Shown piece by piece: positions 29,246 through 37,237 of a stretch of DNA of 38,953 nucleotides. Location of the stretch: contig JAHDRA010000033.1 in NCBI GenBank assembly GCA_018433525.1, positions 1 through 38,953 of the forward strand. Direction: 5' to 3'. Positions within the stretch are counted from its first letter, which is position 1; the number at the start of each line of letters is the position of its first letter. A model generated the notes under the pieces. The model made no database searches. It was not told the DNA's origin and saw only the letters and a list, made by a program, of their open reading frames with translations. Position numbers and translations under genes: made by a program. The stretch is from Paludibacteraceae bacterium (GTDB taxonomy: Bacteria; Bacteroidota; Bacteroidia; Bacteroidales; Paludibacteraceae).

Positions 29246-29395
29246 CGAAAATGGAATTATTAATATGTTGACAACCAGACGGGTAACAACTTAATCGCAC
29301 TTCTTTATTTTCTGTCTTTCAAATCATTAAAACGAAGTGCGAAACTTTAGCAATATTAAATTCAATTTTGAATTTTTCTTTTTCTCGCAATCTTA

Positions 29396-31285
29396 TCAGT
29401 CGATATTTTCCATAAGTTCGAGCCAGCGGAAAGATTTTTCATCGATCAATTGCATTAGTTCCGAAAATCGATGGGATAATTGTACCATTTCTTCACTGTT
29501 CGGTTCTCCCGATCCCAGCCGGATTTCTATTTCTCTTTTCTCATTTTCTAAAATCGGGATTTCTTTTTCCAAAGTCTCCAATTCTTTTTGTTCCTTGTAG
29601 GTCAATTTCTTAGGCCGATTTTTTTCATTTGTTTCGTTTTTTTGAGACAAGCCACCGAACAAATTTTGCTTTAACTTTTTCTCATTTTCTCTTTCCTGCT
29701 CTTCCATCAAATCGTTCCATTCCCGGTAATCGGTATAATTTCCCGGAAAATCCTTCAGAATGCCATTTCCTTTAAATACCAGCAAATGATCTACCACTTT
29801 GTCCATAAAATAGCGGTCGTGGCTTACCACAATCAAGCAGCCCTTAAAATTCTGCAAATAATCTTCCAATACATTCAGCGTAACAATATCGAGGTCGTTT
29901 GTGGGCTCGTCCAGAATTAAAAAATTGGGATTTTTCATCAAGATGGTACAGAGATACAAGCGCCTTCTTTCACCTCCACTAAGTTTGTAAACATAATCGT
30001 ACTGACTTTCGGGAGAAAAGAGGAAGTACTGTAAGAACTGAGATGCCGACATTTTTTTACCGTTACCCAAATCAATCACTTCGGCAATATTCTGAACCAC
30101 ATCAATGACTTTCATTTGTTCGTCAAAATTCAATCCTTCCTGACTATAGTAACCAAAAACGACAGTTTCTCCGATATCGAAAGTTCCACTGTCGGGCTGA
30201 ACTTCTCCCAGCAGCATTTTCAAAAAAGTTGTTTTTCCCGTTCCGTTGTTTCCTGTAATTCCCAGTTTTTCATAACGGGAAAACACATAATTGAAATTCT
30301 CCAGTATTTTAAGTTCGCCATAAGATTTTGAAACATTTTTTGCTTCGAAAATTTTTGAACCCAAATAGCTGGCTTTAACATTGAGTTTTATTACTTTGTC
30401 ATCAAAACGTTGACGTGCGCGCTGTTCAATCTCATGAAAACGATCGATGCGCGATTTTGCCTTTGTTCCGCGAGCTTGAGGTTGGCGATGCATCCATTCC
30501 AATTCTGTTCGATACAGTTGTCGGGTTCGGTCGGTTTCGGCATTAAAAGCATCGAGCCTTTCCTGTCGTTTTTCCAAATAGTAAGTATAATTTCCTTTGT
30601 AATGAAAGAGTTTTTGAAAATCTATTTCCAAAATGTCGGTGCAAATTCGGTCGAGAAAATAACGATCGTGGGTAACCATAAGTAGGGACATTGAAGATCG
30701 TTTCAAAAAATCTTCGAGCCATTCTACCATTTCCAAATCCAAGTGGTTGGTCGGTTCATCGAGCAAAAGCAAGTCCGGCTCCGTAATCAATACTTGAGCC
30801 AGTGCCACTCTTTTAAGTTGTCCACCGGAAAGTTCACCGATTTTTTGGTCAAAATCGGTTATTTTCAACTTTGTAAGAATTTGTTTGACACGCAGTTCGT
30901 AGTCCCAAGCTCTCAAAGCATCCATGCGCGCAACAATCTCATTCATCTTCTGCTCATTGTGTGAAGAAAGGCAAAGTTCATATTGTGCTATCGTTCTCAC
31001 TATTTCGCTGTCGGAAGTTAAGCAGGCATCCATCACGGTTAAGTCTTTCCTAAAATCCGGATTTTGAAGTAAATATCCTATGCGCAAGTCGCTTCGGTAA
31101 ACAATATTTCCGCTGTCGTAATCTTCGCCACCGGTAAGGATATTCAATAAGGTTGTTTTTCCTGTTCCATTTTTAGCTATCAGTGCAACCCGCTGATTTT
31201 CGGTAACTGTAAAAGAAATATTTTCAAAAAGCAGTCGATCGCCAAATGATTTGGTGAGATTTTCCACTTGCAGATAGTTCTCCAT
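29396..31285 (-). CDS. ABC-F family ATP-binding protein (Uup/EttA-like)
   Basis: Soluble ABC ATPase with two nucleotide-binding domains and no membrane part; ABC-F proteins act on ribosomes or translation. It has 629 residues. Domain 1: Walker A-like AKNGTGKTT (37-45, first Gly replaced by Ala), LSGGQLKRVALAQ, LLLLDEPTNHLD. Domain 2: GNNGTGKTT, LSGGERRRLYL, FLILDEPTNDLD. The C-terminus has a charged coiled coil (about 560-629), as in Uup, which suggests the Uup/YbiT side of the family; the subfamily is not certain. The frame is open 20 codons further upstream, but a -7 box at 31302-31309 lies between the two candidate starts, so MENYLQVENL is chosen. Confidence 0.93.
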   Translation of the reverse strand: MENYLQVENLTKSFGDRLLFENISFTVTENQRVALIAKNGTGKTTLLNILTGGEDYDSGNIVYRSDLRIGYLLQNPDFRKDLTVMDACLTSDSEIVRTIAQYELCLSSHNEQKMNEIVARMDALRAWDYELRVKQILTKLKITDFDQKIGELSGGQLKRVALAQVLITEPDLLLLDEPTNHLDLEMVEWLEDFLKRSSMSLLMVTHDRYFLDRICTDILEIDFQKLFHYKGNYTYYLEKRQERLDAFNAETDRTRQLYRTELEWMHRQPQARGTKAKSRIDRFHEIEQRARQRFDDKVIKLNVKASYLGSKIFEAKNVSKSYGELKILENFNYVFSRYEKLGITGNNGTGKTTFLKMLLGEVQPDSGTFDIGETVVFGYYSQEGLNFDEQMKVIDVVQNIAEVIDLGNGKKMSASQFLQYFLFSPESQYDYVYKLSGGERRRLYLCTILMKNPNFLILDEPTNDLDIVTLNVLEDYLQNFKGCLIVVSHDRYFMDKVVDHLLVFKGNGILKDFPGNYTDYREWNDLMEEQERENEKKLKQNLFGGLSQKNETNEKNRPKKLTYKEQKELETLEKEIPILENEKREIEIRLGSGEPNSEEMVQLSHRFSELMQLIDEKSFRWLELMENID

Positions 31286-31301
31286 ATTCAATAATTTGAT
31301 A

Positions 31302-31309
31302 CAAAGATA
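31302..31309 (-). promoter_or_regulatory. Probable -7 box of the ABC-F gene
   Basis: Reads TATCTTTG on the minus strand, about 17 bases before the chosen ATG. It overlaps the upstream in-frame extension, which decides the start. Confidence 0.5.
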
Positions 31310-31417
31310 ACACTTTCCGAGCATTGGGTCATAAATGTTTGCCATTTCGCGTGTTTCACTCCTCGTGAAAAATTATTAATTTTACTGCCAATAAATTGTA
31401 AATTCTGTTTTCAATAA

Positions 31418-32101
31418 ATGGATAGCGAACTCATTTTAACACAAGATGGTTCACATACGTTGTTTGTTCCCGATATAGATGAATGTTATCATTCTACTTT
31501 CGGTGCGATAGGTGAGTCCACCCTGATTTTTATACAAAGTGGTTTCAACTGTTGTGAGAAGGATAAAATCAATGTGCTTGAAGTTGGTTTTGGCACGGGT
31601 CTGAATGCTTTTCTGACATTGTTGGAAGCGGAAAATCGAAACAAAAAAGTTTTTTATATGGCGTTTGAACTTTTTCCATTGTCGGTTGAGAAAGCCAAAC
31701 AACTGAATTATCCCGAAAAAGTTTCACCGGAAAAACGTTTCTTTTTCGAAAAACTGCATACTTCTATTTGGGGTGAAGAAGTACCCATTACTCCCTTTTT
31801 TAAGTTGTTGAAGATTAACGCTGATTTTATCGTTTCCTCTTTGCCGTCAGTTTACGACCTTATCTATTTTGATGCTTTTTCGCCGGAGAAACAGCCTGAA
31901 ATGTGGTCGCAGAAAATATTCAGGAAAATTTTTGACCACTGCAACGAAAATGCCATATTGACCACCTATTGTGTAAAAGGTGTGGTCAGAAGAGCACTAC
32001 AAAACACGGGATTTGTTGTGGAAAAACTTCCCGGGCCGCCGGGGAAACGTGAATTTCTTCGGGCTGTGAAGCCTTCAAATGCTGAGTTTACAGAAAAGTA
32101 A
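31418..32101 (+). CDS. mnmD: tRNA 5-methylaminomethyl-2-thiouridine methyltransferase MnmD-like
   Basis: Probable SAM-dependent methyltransferase that completes the wobble-uridine modification mnm5s2U34. In many proteobacteria this is the N-terminal half of MnmC; here it stands alone at 227 residues. The SAM-binding motif is VLEVGFGTGLNAFLTLLEAE. DLIYFDAFSPEKQPEMW is the family-specific catalytic motif, and TTYCVKGVVRRALQNTGFVVE with GPPGKREFLRA is the C-terminal signature. It is divergent from the ABC-F gene. Confidence 0.9.
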   Translation: MDSELILTQDGSHTLFVPDIDECYHSTFGAIGESTLIFIQSGFNCCEKDKINVLEVGFGTGLNAFLTLLEAENRNKKVFYMAFELFPLSVEKAKQLNYPEKVSPEKRFFFEKLHTSIWGEEVPITPFFKLLKINADFIVSSLPSVYDLIYFDAFSPEKQPEMWSQKIFRKIFDHCNENAILTTYCVKGVVRRALQNTGFVVEKLPGPPGKREFLRAVKPSNAEFTEK

Positions 32102-32145
32102 CGAATTAATTCTCAATTTTTTCAAAAGAATTTGAAAAAAGAGTG

Positions 32146-32176
32146 TTCGTTAATTAAAAGAAAATTTATACCTTTG
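32146..32176 (+). promoter_or_regulatory. Probable rpsO promoter
   Basis: TTCG at 32146-32149, a 19-base spacer and TACCTTTG at 32169-32176 fit the Bacteroidota promoter form. The box lies inside the upstream in-frame extension of rpsO and excludes the earlier start. Confidence 0.55.
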
Positions 32177-32206
32177 CAGTTCATTATTAAACATAAAACT
32201 TTCATT

Positions 32207-32476
32207 ATGTATTTAACTCAAGAAAAGAAGAAAGAAATCTTTGGTCAATACGGGAAGTCTAATACTGATACTGGTTCGCCTGAAGCCCAGATAGCATTGT
32301 TTTCTTACCGTATCAACCATTTGACTGAGCATTTGAAGTCAAACAAAAAAGATTATAGTACTGAACGCGCTTTGATTAAATTGGTAGGTAAACGTCGTCG
32401 CTTGTTGGACTACCTGAAGGAAAAAGACATCAACCGTTACCGCGAAATTATCAAAGAGTTGGGCATTCGTAAGTAA
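32207..32476 (+). CDS. rpsO: 30S ribosomal protein S15
   Basis: Binds 16S rRNA early in small-subunit assembly. The 89-residue length is standard. The sequence MYLTQEKKKEIFGQYGKSNT, then DTGSPEAQIALFSYRINHLT, then LVGKRRRLLDYLKEKD is typical S15. The frame is open 25 codons upstream (to 32132), but the promoter lies within that extension and family proteins begin at MYLT. A terminator follows. Confidence 0.97.
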   Translation: MYLTQEKKKEIFGQYGKSNTDTGSPEAQIALFSYRINHLTEHLKSNKKDYSTERALIKLVGKRRRLLDYLKEKDINRYREIIKELGIRK

Positions 32477-32497
32477 TTCAGGCATTTGTCAACTTTT

Positions 32498-32536
32498 AAA
32501 AGGCGTTTCAAAACTACTTGAAATGCCTTTTTAATT
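32498..32536 (+). terminator. Intrinsic terminator after rpsO
   Basis: AAAAGGCGTTTCAA pairs with TTGAAATGCCTTTT (one G-T pair) around a 6-base loop; the arm runs into TTTTTAATTT. The A-rich left side would also allow reverse termination. Confidence 0.8.
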
Positions 32537-32563
32537 TAGAAACCTCTTTCCGCAAATTAAAGG

Positions 32564-33772
32564 ATGCGTTATTTATATTCCATTGGTATACATATTTACA
32601 GATTTCTTATTTTTCTTGCTTCATTTTTCAATCCCAAAGCTCGTGAACTTTACAAAGGGCAGAAAAATGCGCTCCGATATTTAAAAAGCAATATTGAAGA
32701 AAATGCCCGTTATGTGTGGTTTCATGCTGCCTCTTTGGGCGAATTTGAGCAAGGAAGACCGATAATGGAAGCATTGAAACGGCAACATCCCGATTTAAAA
32801 ATTCTCCTCACTTTTTATTCTCCTTCAGGTTATAATGTCAGAAAAGATTATCGAGGTGCCGATGTGGTAGCATACTTGCCACCTGATACGCGTCGTTCGG
32901 CACGTGCATTTGTAAAAACGGTGAAACCACTGAAAGCCATTTTTATTAAATATGAATTTTGGCCAAATTTTTTGTTGACGCTTCGGGCAGAAGGTGTTCC
33001 CACTTATGCTGTTTCGGCAATTTTTCGCCCCAATCAGATTTTCTTCAAATGGTACGGAAAATGGTACTTGCAATTGTTGACCACTTTCCGACGTTTGTTT
33101 GTTCAGGATCAAGATTCAGCAGTTTTACTTGAAAAACACGGCATTCATCAAGTCAGCGTCAGTGGTGATACGCGTTTCGATAGAGTTTTTGCTCTTTTTT
33201 CCGAAGCAAAAAAGCTTCCGTTAGTTGAAGCGTTTGTTGCTGGAAAACCGGTAATTGTGGCAGGTAGTACTTGGCCAGAAGACGAAGATTTGTTGGTGAA
33301 ATATCTTAAACAACATCCGAAAATCAAATTGATATTGGTTCCCCATGAAATTCATAAAAATCATTTGGAACAAATCTCAAAACTTTTGGATGGAAAATTC
33401 ATACGCTATACCGAAGCATCCGAGAATAATATTGCTGATTATAACTGTTTGGTGGTCGATGTAGTGGGAATACTTTCTTCCATTTATCAGTATGCAAAAG
33501 TGGCTTATGTAGGTGGGGGCTTTGGTGTAGGTATTCACAATATTCTTGAAGCAGCGGTTTGGAATGTGCCGGTTGTATTTGGCCCAAATTTTCAAAAATT
33601 CAAGGAAGCCCGTGATCTGATTCAACTGAAAGGTGCTTTTTCCATCAATGATTATACCTCGCTGGAAGAAAATTTGGATAAATTGCTTTGCGACGAAAAG
33701 GCAGGACAAATGGCAGGCAATTATGTTAGAGAAAATATTGGCGCTACAGAATTGATTTGTAATAATTTGTGA
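32564..33772 (+). CDS. waaA: 3-deoxy-D-manno-octulosonic acid (Kdo) transferase
   Basis: Inner-membrane-associated glycosyltransferase that adds Kdo to lipid A precursor, so the organism makes a Kdo-containing lipopolysaccharide core. It has 402 residues. An N-terminal hydrophobic anchor (about 7-25) precedes VWFHAASLGEFEQGRP, the family's catalytic-glutamate motif, and then KYEFWPNFL. The C-terminal domain has VAGSTWPEDEDLL, and YVGGGFGVGIHNILEAAVWNVPVVFGPN for CMP-Kdo binding. An AAAGG lies directly before the ATG. hisS follows after 96 bases. Confidence 0.94.
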   Translation: MRYLYSIGIHIYRFLIFLASFFNPKARELYKGQKNALRYLKSNIEENARYVWFHAASLGEFEQGRPIMEALKRQHPDLKILLTFYSPSGYNVRKDYRGADVVAYLPPDTRRSARAFVKTVKPLKAIFIKYEFWPNFLLTLRAEGVPTYAVSAIFRPNQIFFKWYGKWYLQLLTTFRRLFVQDQDSAVLLEKHGIHQVSVSGDTRFDRVFALFSEAKKLPLVEAFVAGKPVIVAGSTWPEDEDLLVKYLKQHPKIKLILVPHEIHKNHLEQISKLLDGKFIRYTEASENNIADYNCLVVDVVGILSSIYQYAKVAYVGGGFGVGIHNILEAAVWNVPVVFGPNFQKFKEARDLIQLKGAFSINDYTSLEENLDKLLCDEKAGQMAGNYVRENIGATELICNNL

Positions 33773-33868
33773 TTTTTCCGGAATCATTCAACAGAAAAGA
33801 TGAAGAAAAGCACACAGCATCAGTTATAACTTATTTTTCACAATTTACAGAAGAAAAATTTTTAAACG

Positions 33869-35233
33869 ATGAACCAGAAACCTTCCATCCCAAAAGGAAC
33901 ACGCGATTTCTCGCCCGAAGAAATGACAAAACGCAATTACATTTTTGATACCATCAAAAGTGTTTTTCGATTGTATGGATTTCAGCAAATAGAAACTCCT
34001 GCTATGGAAAACCTATCCACATTACTGGGAAAATATGGAGAAGAAGGCGATAAATTGTTGTTCAAAGTTCTCAATTCTGGAGATTTTCTTTCGGGAATTT
34101 CCGATGCAGAACTGTTGGAAAGAAATGCTGCCCGTCTGTCGGGTAAAATTTGCGAAAAAGGGCTTCGCTATGATTTGACTGTTCCTTTTGCCCGTTTTGT
34201 GGTCCAAAATCGGGATAAAATTTCGTTCCCGTTCAAAAGGTACCAAATCCAACCCGTTTGGCGTGCCGATCGTCCACAAAAAGGGCGTTATCGTGAATTT
34301 TATCAATGCGATGCAGATATTATCGGTAGCAATTCTCTATTTAATGAATTGGAACTGATACAAATCATAGAAGAAGTTTTCTGCCGGTTGAAAATCAATG
34401 TCTGCATTAAAATCAACAACAGAAAAATTCTTTCGGGTATTGCCGAATATATTGGAGAACCTGAAAAACTGACGGATATAACTACGGCTATCGACAAAAT
34501 AGACAAGATTGGTATCGAGAATGTGAATGAAGAATTGCTTTCAAAAGGAATCAATCGCGAAGCTCTCGGCAAATTGCAGCCTTTGTTGCAATTGAAAGGC
34601 TCTAATCAGGAAAAACTTGCTCAGCTGAAAGCTTTACTTTTTGAATCGGCTGCAGGAATGAAAGGAATTACCGAGTTGGAAACAATTTTCGATCTTTGTG
34701 AAAAAGCAAATGTTTGTGTCCCGATAGAGCTCGATTTGACGTTGGCTCGTGGTTTAAATTATTATACAGGAGCTATTTTGGAAGTGAAGGCTCTCGATGT
34801 GGAAATTGGAAGCATTTCGGGTGGAGGTCGTTACGATAATTTGACAGGCGTTTTCGGCTGGGAAGGAGTTTCGGGTGTAGGAGTTTCCTTTGGTGCCGAC
34901 AGGATTTATGATGTACTTTACCAGTTACAGCTTTTCCCCGAAATTTCGGCCGAACAAACCAAAATTCTGTTTGTGGTTTTTGGAGAAAAGGAATTGAAGT
35001 TCAGCTTGCAATGGGCACAAGCATTACGCAAGGAAAATATCAATACCGAAATTTATGCCGAACCATCCAAACTGAAAAAACAGCTCGGTTATGCCGACAA
35101 CAAAAAAATTCCTTTTGTGGCAATAGTGGGGGAGAATGAAATGCAAGAGGGAAAAATCACATTCAAAAATATGGCTACCGGTGAGCAACAAATGATTTCG
35201 TTGGAAGAGCTCATTCAGCGGTTGAAAAGTTGA
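33869..35233 (+). CDS. hisS: Histidyl-tRNA synthetase
   Basis: Charges tRNA-His; class II synthetase. It has 454 residues. Motif 1 region: [20 protein letters not shown]. Motif 2 region: [12 protein letters not shown] and then [21 protein letters not shown]. The histidine-binding segment is [12 protein letters not shown], and motif 3 region is [13 protein letters not shown]...[11 protein letters not shown]. An anticodon-binding domain ends the protein (about 365-454). The frame and length are intact. Confidence 0.97.
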   Translation: MNQKPSIPKGTRDFSPEEMTKRNYIFDTIKSVFRLYGFQQIETPAMENLSTLLGKYGEEGDKLLFKVLNSGDFLSGISDAELLERNAARLSGKICEKGLRYDLTVPFARFVVQNRDKISFPFKRYQIQPVWRADRPQKGRYREFYQCDADIIGSNSLFNELELIQIIEEVFCRLKINVCIKINNRKILSGIAEYIGEPEKLTDITTAIDKIDKIGIENVNEELLSKGINREALGKLQPLLQLKGSNQEKLAQLKALLFESAAGMKGITELETIFDLCEKANVCVPIELDLTLARGLNYYTGAILEVKALDVEIGSISGGGRYDNLTGVFGWEGVSGVGVSFGADRIYDVLYQLQLFPEISAEQTKILFVVFGEKELKFSLQWAQALRKENINTEIYAEPSKLKKQLGYADNKKIPFVAIVGENEMQEGKITFKNMATGEQQMISLEELIQRLKS

Positions 35234-35286
35234 ATCTGCAACCTACTTTTTTCTGACAAAAACACTTCACAACACAGAAAAATTTC

Positions 35287-35294
35287 TAACTTTG
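35287..35294 (+). promoter_or_regulatory. -7 box of a gene now separated by the IS256 element
   Basis: TAACTTTG matches TAnnTTTG and lies about 25 bases before the 8-bp target repeat TAAAAATG. Before the IS inserted, it would have stood just upstream of the ATG that now lies at 36741. Confidence 0.45.
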
Positions 35295-35348
35295 CCATAA
35301 TTTGATAACTGAATAAAAATGGACACTGTCCAAAAGATTGTGTAAATG

Positions 35349-35384
35349 AAAAACTACAGGAACAAGAATCTTGTAGTTTTTTCT
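35349..35384 (+). terminator. Hairpin terminator in the IS256 leader
   Basis: AAAACTACA pairs with TGTAGTTTT (35350-35358 with 35372-35380), followed by T's. It lies at the left end of the IS, before its own promoter-like box TAATTTTG at 35459-35466. It would block transcription entering from outside and so limit transposase expression. Confidence 0.65.
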
Positions 35385-35481
35385 TTTCACACCCCTCGTT
35401 AATTTGCGGGAGGGGATTCGAAAAGAAAAAACATGATTAGCGATAAAAATAAAAAAACTAATTTTGTAAACATTTAATTTT

Positions 35482-36687
35482 ATGGACATTCCCAAAGATT
35501 TATTAAACAAAGAGTTTCTGTCTCAGTTTAAGACAGAAGAAGACGTGAGTAAGTTTTTAACCGACTTGCACGCCCGTGTATTGGAACAAATGCTCGAAGG
35601 CGAGCTTGATGCACATTTAGGTTACGAAAAACACTCTGTAGAAGGCAACAACAGTGGCAATTCCCGTAACGGAAAGTATCCCAAGAAAATACAGACACAC
35701 TACGGCGAATCGGTCATAGAAGTACCCCGTGACCGACAGGGCGAGTTTGAACCTACCGTTGTCCCTAAACATCAAAGCCGTGGTTTATCCATTGAAAAAC
35801 TGGTCATATCTCTATATGCCAAAGGGATGAGCGTATCGGATATTGAAGAAGAAATGAAGGAGATTTATGGAATAACTCTTTCTACTTCTGCCATATCCAT
35901 TATAACCAATAAAGTTACGCAGGCAGCCATAGAATGGCAGAACCGCCCGCTGGAAAACCAGTATCTGATTGTCTGGATGGACGGTATTGTATTCAAGGTC
36001 AGAGATCAGGGTAAAGTAGTCAATAAAACAGTTTATTTGTGTGTCGGTTTAAACAAGGAAGGCATTAAGGAAGTTCTCGGCATGTGGATTGGTAAAAATG
36101 AAAGTGCAGCCTATTGGACAGGCGTTCTAACCGATTTGAAAGCCCGTGGAGTAGATGATATCCTGGTTACCGTTACCGACAATCTGAACGGGTTTACAGA
36201 CTCGATAAAAGCAGTTTTCCCTGAGGCAACTACTCAAATCTGTGTTGTCCACCAGATACGTAATTCGTGCAGATATGTTGTATGGAAAGAGAAAAAGGAA
36301 TTTACGAGCGACTTAAAAAATATTTACAATGCTCCTACTAAGGAATCAGCTTCGATGGAACTGGATGCTTTTGAGCAGAAATGGGGCGGTAAATATCCTT
36401 ATGCCATTCGTTCCTGGCGGATGAATTGGGAAGAGTTGACAGCCTTTTTTGATTTTCCCGTAGAAATCCGAAAAATCATTTACACTACCAATCTGATTGA
36501 AAATCTGAACGGTAAGATCAGGAAATACACCAAAAATAAACTTTCTTTCCCAAATGACGATGCCCTGAAAAAAGCTGTATATCTGTCAATATCAGAAATT
36601 GAAAAAGGTTGGAATCAACCGATTTGGAACTGGGGTTTGATTTTTAACCAGTTTCTTACTATATTTGAAAACAGAATTCAAGTATAA
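35482..36687 (+). CDS. IS256-family (Mutator-type) transposase
   Basis: A 401-residue DDE transposase. Catalytic Asp167 (IVWMDGIVFKVR), Asp233 (VTVTDNLNGF) and Glu340 (YTTNLIENLNGKIRKYTK) are all present. The ICVVHQIRNS segment between the second D and the E is the C-H motif typical of the family. The N-terminus (DLHARVLEQMLEGELDAHLG) and the SRNGKYPKK segment are also characteristic. A TAATTTTG box 16 bases before the ATG is a plausible promoter. No truncation is visible. Confidence 0.96.
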   Translation: MDIPKDLLNKEFLSQFKTEEDVSKFLTDLHARVLEQMLEGELDAHLGYEKHSVEGNNSGNSRNGKYPKKIQTHYGESVIEVPRDRQGEFEPTVVPKHQSRGLSIEKLVISLYAKGMSVSDIEEEMKEIYGITLSTSAISIITNKVTQAAIEWQNRPLENQYLIVWMDGIVFKVRDQGKVVNKTVYLCVGLNKEGIKEVLGMWIGKNESAAYWTGVLTDLKARGVDDILVTVTDNLNGFTDSIKAVFPEATTQICVVHQIRNSCRYVVWKEKKEFTSDLKNIYNAPTKESASMELDAFEQKWGGKYPYAIRSWRMNWEELTAFFDFPVEIRKIIYTTNLIENLNGKIRKYTKNKLSFPNDDALKKAVYLSISEIEKGWNQPIWNWGLIFNQFLTIFENRIQV

Positions 36688-36740
36688 TACCTGAATCCTG
36701 TAGTTTGGAGTTTACACAAAATTATGGATAGTCCCTAAAA

Positions 36741-36944
36741 ATGATAGCAACAGCCAAACTTTTAACCATAAAAGAAGCAAGCGAATGGGCAACGCAATAC
36801 AGTCACAAAACCTTTACAACATCTAATATTTCCTACCTTATTCAGTATGGGCGAATTAGGAAAATTGGCAACAACGGATCTACTCCTTCGCTCCCGCCGA
36901 TTTGTAATCGGTGGTTTTGCTTGTTAAAGCAATCATATTCTTAA
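36741..36944 (+). pseudogene. Helix-turn-helix-like N-terminal gene fragment, truncated by a mini-element
   Basis: The first ~48 residues (MIATAKLLTIKEASEWATQY, then TTSNISYLIQYGRIRKIGNNG) look like a MerR/excisionase-type helix-turn-helix domain. From memory, similar domains stand at the N-terminus of some Bacteroidota DNA methyltransferases; I cannot verify this here. After GNNGST the frame runs into the inverted-repeat arm of the mini-element (from about 36880) and ends after 67 codons in unrelated sequence. The ATG is part of the IS256 target duplication, so its own promoter is now 1.4 kb upstream. Confidence 0.6.
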
Positions 36945-37164
36945 TTATATCTAATAATCCTTTTCCTCCGGCATTATTAATAGCTCTGCTTTAAATCGAT
37001 TGCTCGGCTCGAAATACAAATCCTTGTTCTACCGGATGATTGCCTGTCCCCCTAAAATGAATTCTTCCCGAATTATGTAATTGATAATTTCTACTCACGT
37101 TTATATGTTTTTCTTCTTTCTTTTTTCTTTGGATGCTCTTGTTTTCTTTTTTACATTTACTCAT
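36880..37164 (-). pseudogene. Minus-strand frame inside the mini-element, with one in-frame stop
   Basis: Starts with ATG at 37162-37164. 57 lysine-rich codons (including NVSRNYQLHNSGRIHF) are followed by TAA at 36991-36993. The same frame then continues for 36 more codons (SRAINNAGGKGLLDIIKNMI...) to TAG at 36880-36882. A single stop in an otherwise open 95-codon frame suggests a recently decayed gene. The last residues are encoded by the left repeat arm. I do not recognise the product. Confidence 0.35.
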
Positions 37165-37218
37165 CTACTTTTTTCTTGCTCTGCGAAGCAAACCACCGAT
37201 TGCAAATCGGCGGAAGCG
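36889..37218. repeat. Mini-element with ~33-bp inverted, palindrome-bearing ends
   Basis: The arm at 36889-36922 is the reverse complement of 37186-37218 with about two mismatches and one indel. Each arm contains its own palindrome (CCGATTTGTAATCGG on the left, CCGATTGCAAATCGG on the right), so each end can fold by itself, like REP or IS200/605-type ends. The inside (about 260 bp) carries one minus-strand frame with an in-frame stop. It replaced everything downstream of the helix-turn-helix fragment. I cannot name the family. Confidence 0.7.
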
Positions 37219-37237
37219 GGGAGGATTACAATCATTA

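Larger units (their letters stand above)
28538..29350 (+). mobile_element. Decayed IS4-like insertion sequence (813 bp remnant)
   Basis: The ends carry a 13-bp perfect inverted pair, CTAAAGTTTCGCA at 28538-28550 and TGCGAAACTTTAG at 29338-29350, with partial matching for four or five more bases. Inside are an N-terminal-like open frame, a 102-bp repeat, and the C-terminal third of a DDE transposase. A full IS of this type is about 1.4-1.6 kb, so roughly half is missing. I see no target-site duplication (left flank ATCTCA, right flank CAATAT). A subterminal hairpin CGCACTTC / GAAGTGCG lies at the right end. Confidence 0.75.
35314..36743 (+). mobile_element. IS256-family insertion sequence (35322-36735) with 8-bp target duplication
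   Basis: The element spans 1,414 bp. Its ends are imperfect inverted repeats: GACACTGTCC at the left and, reversed, GGGACTATCC at the right. Further inside, TTGTGTAAA is shared between the two ends. It is flanked by TAAAAATG at 35314-35321 and 36736-36743, the 8-bp duplication usual for IS256. The transposase frame is intact, so the copy may be active. Clean duplications suggest a fairly recent insertion. Confidence 0.9.
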
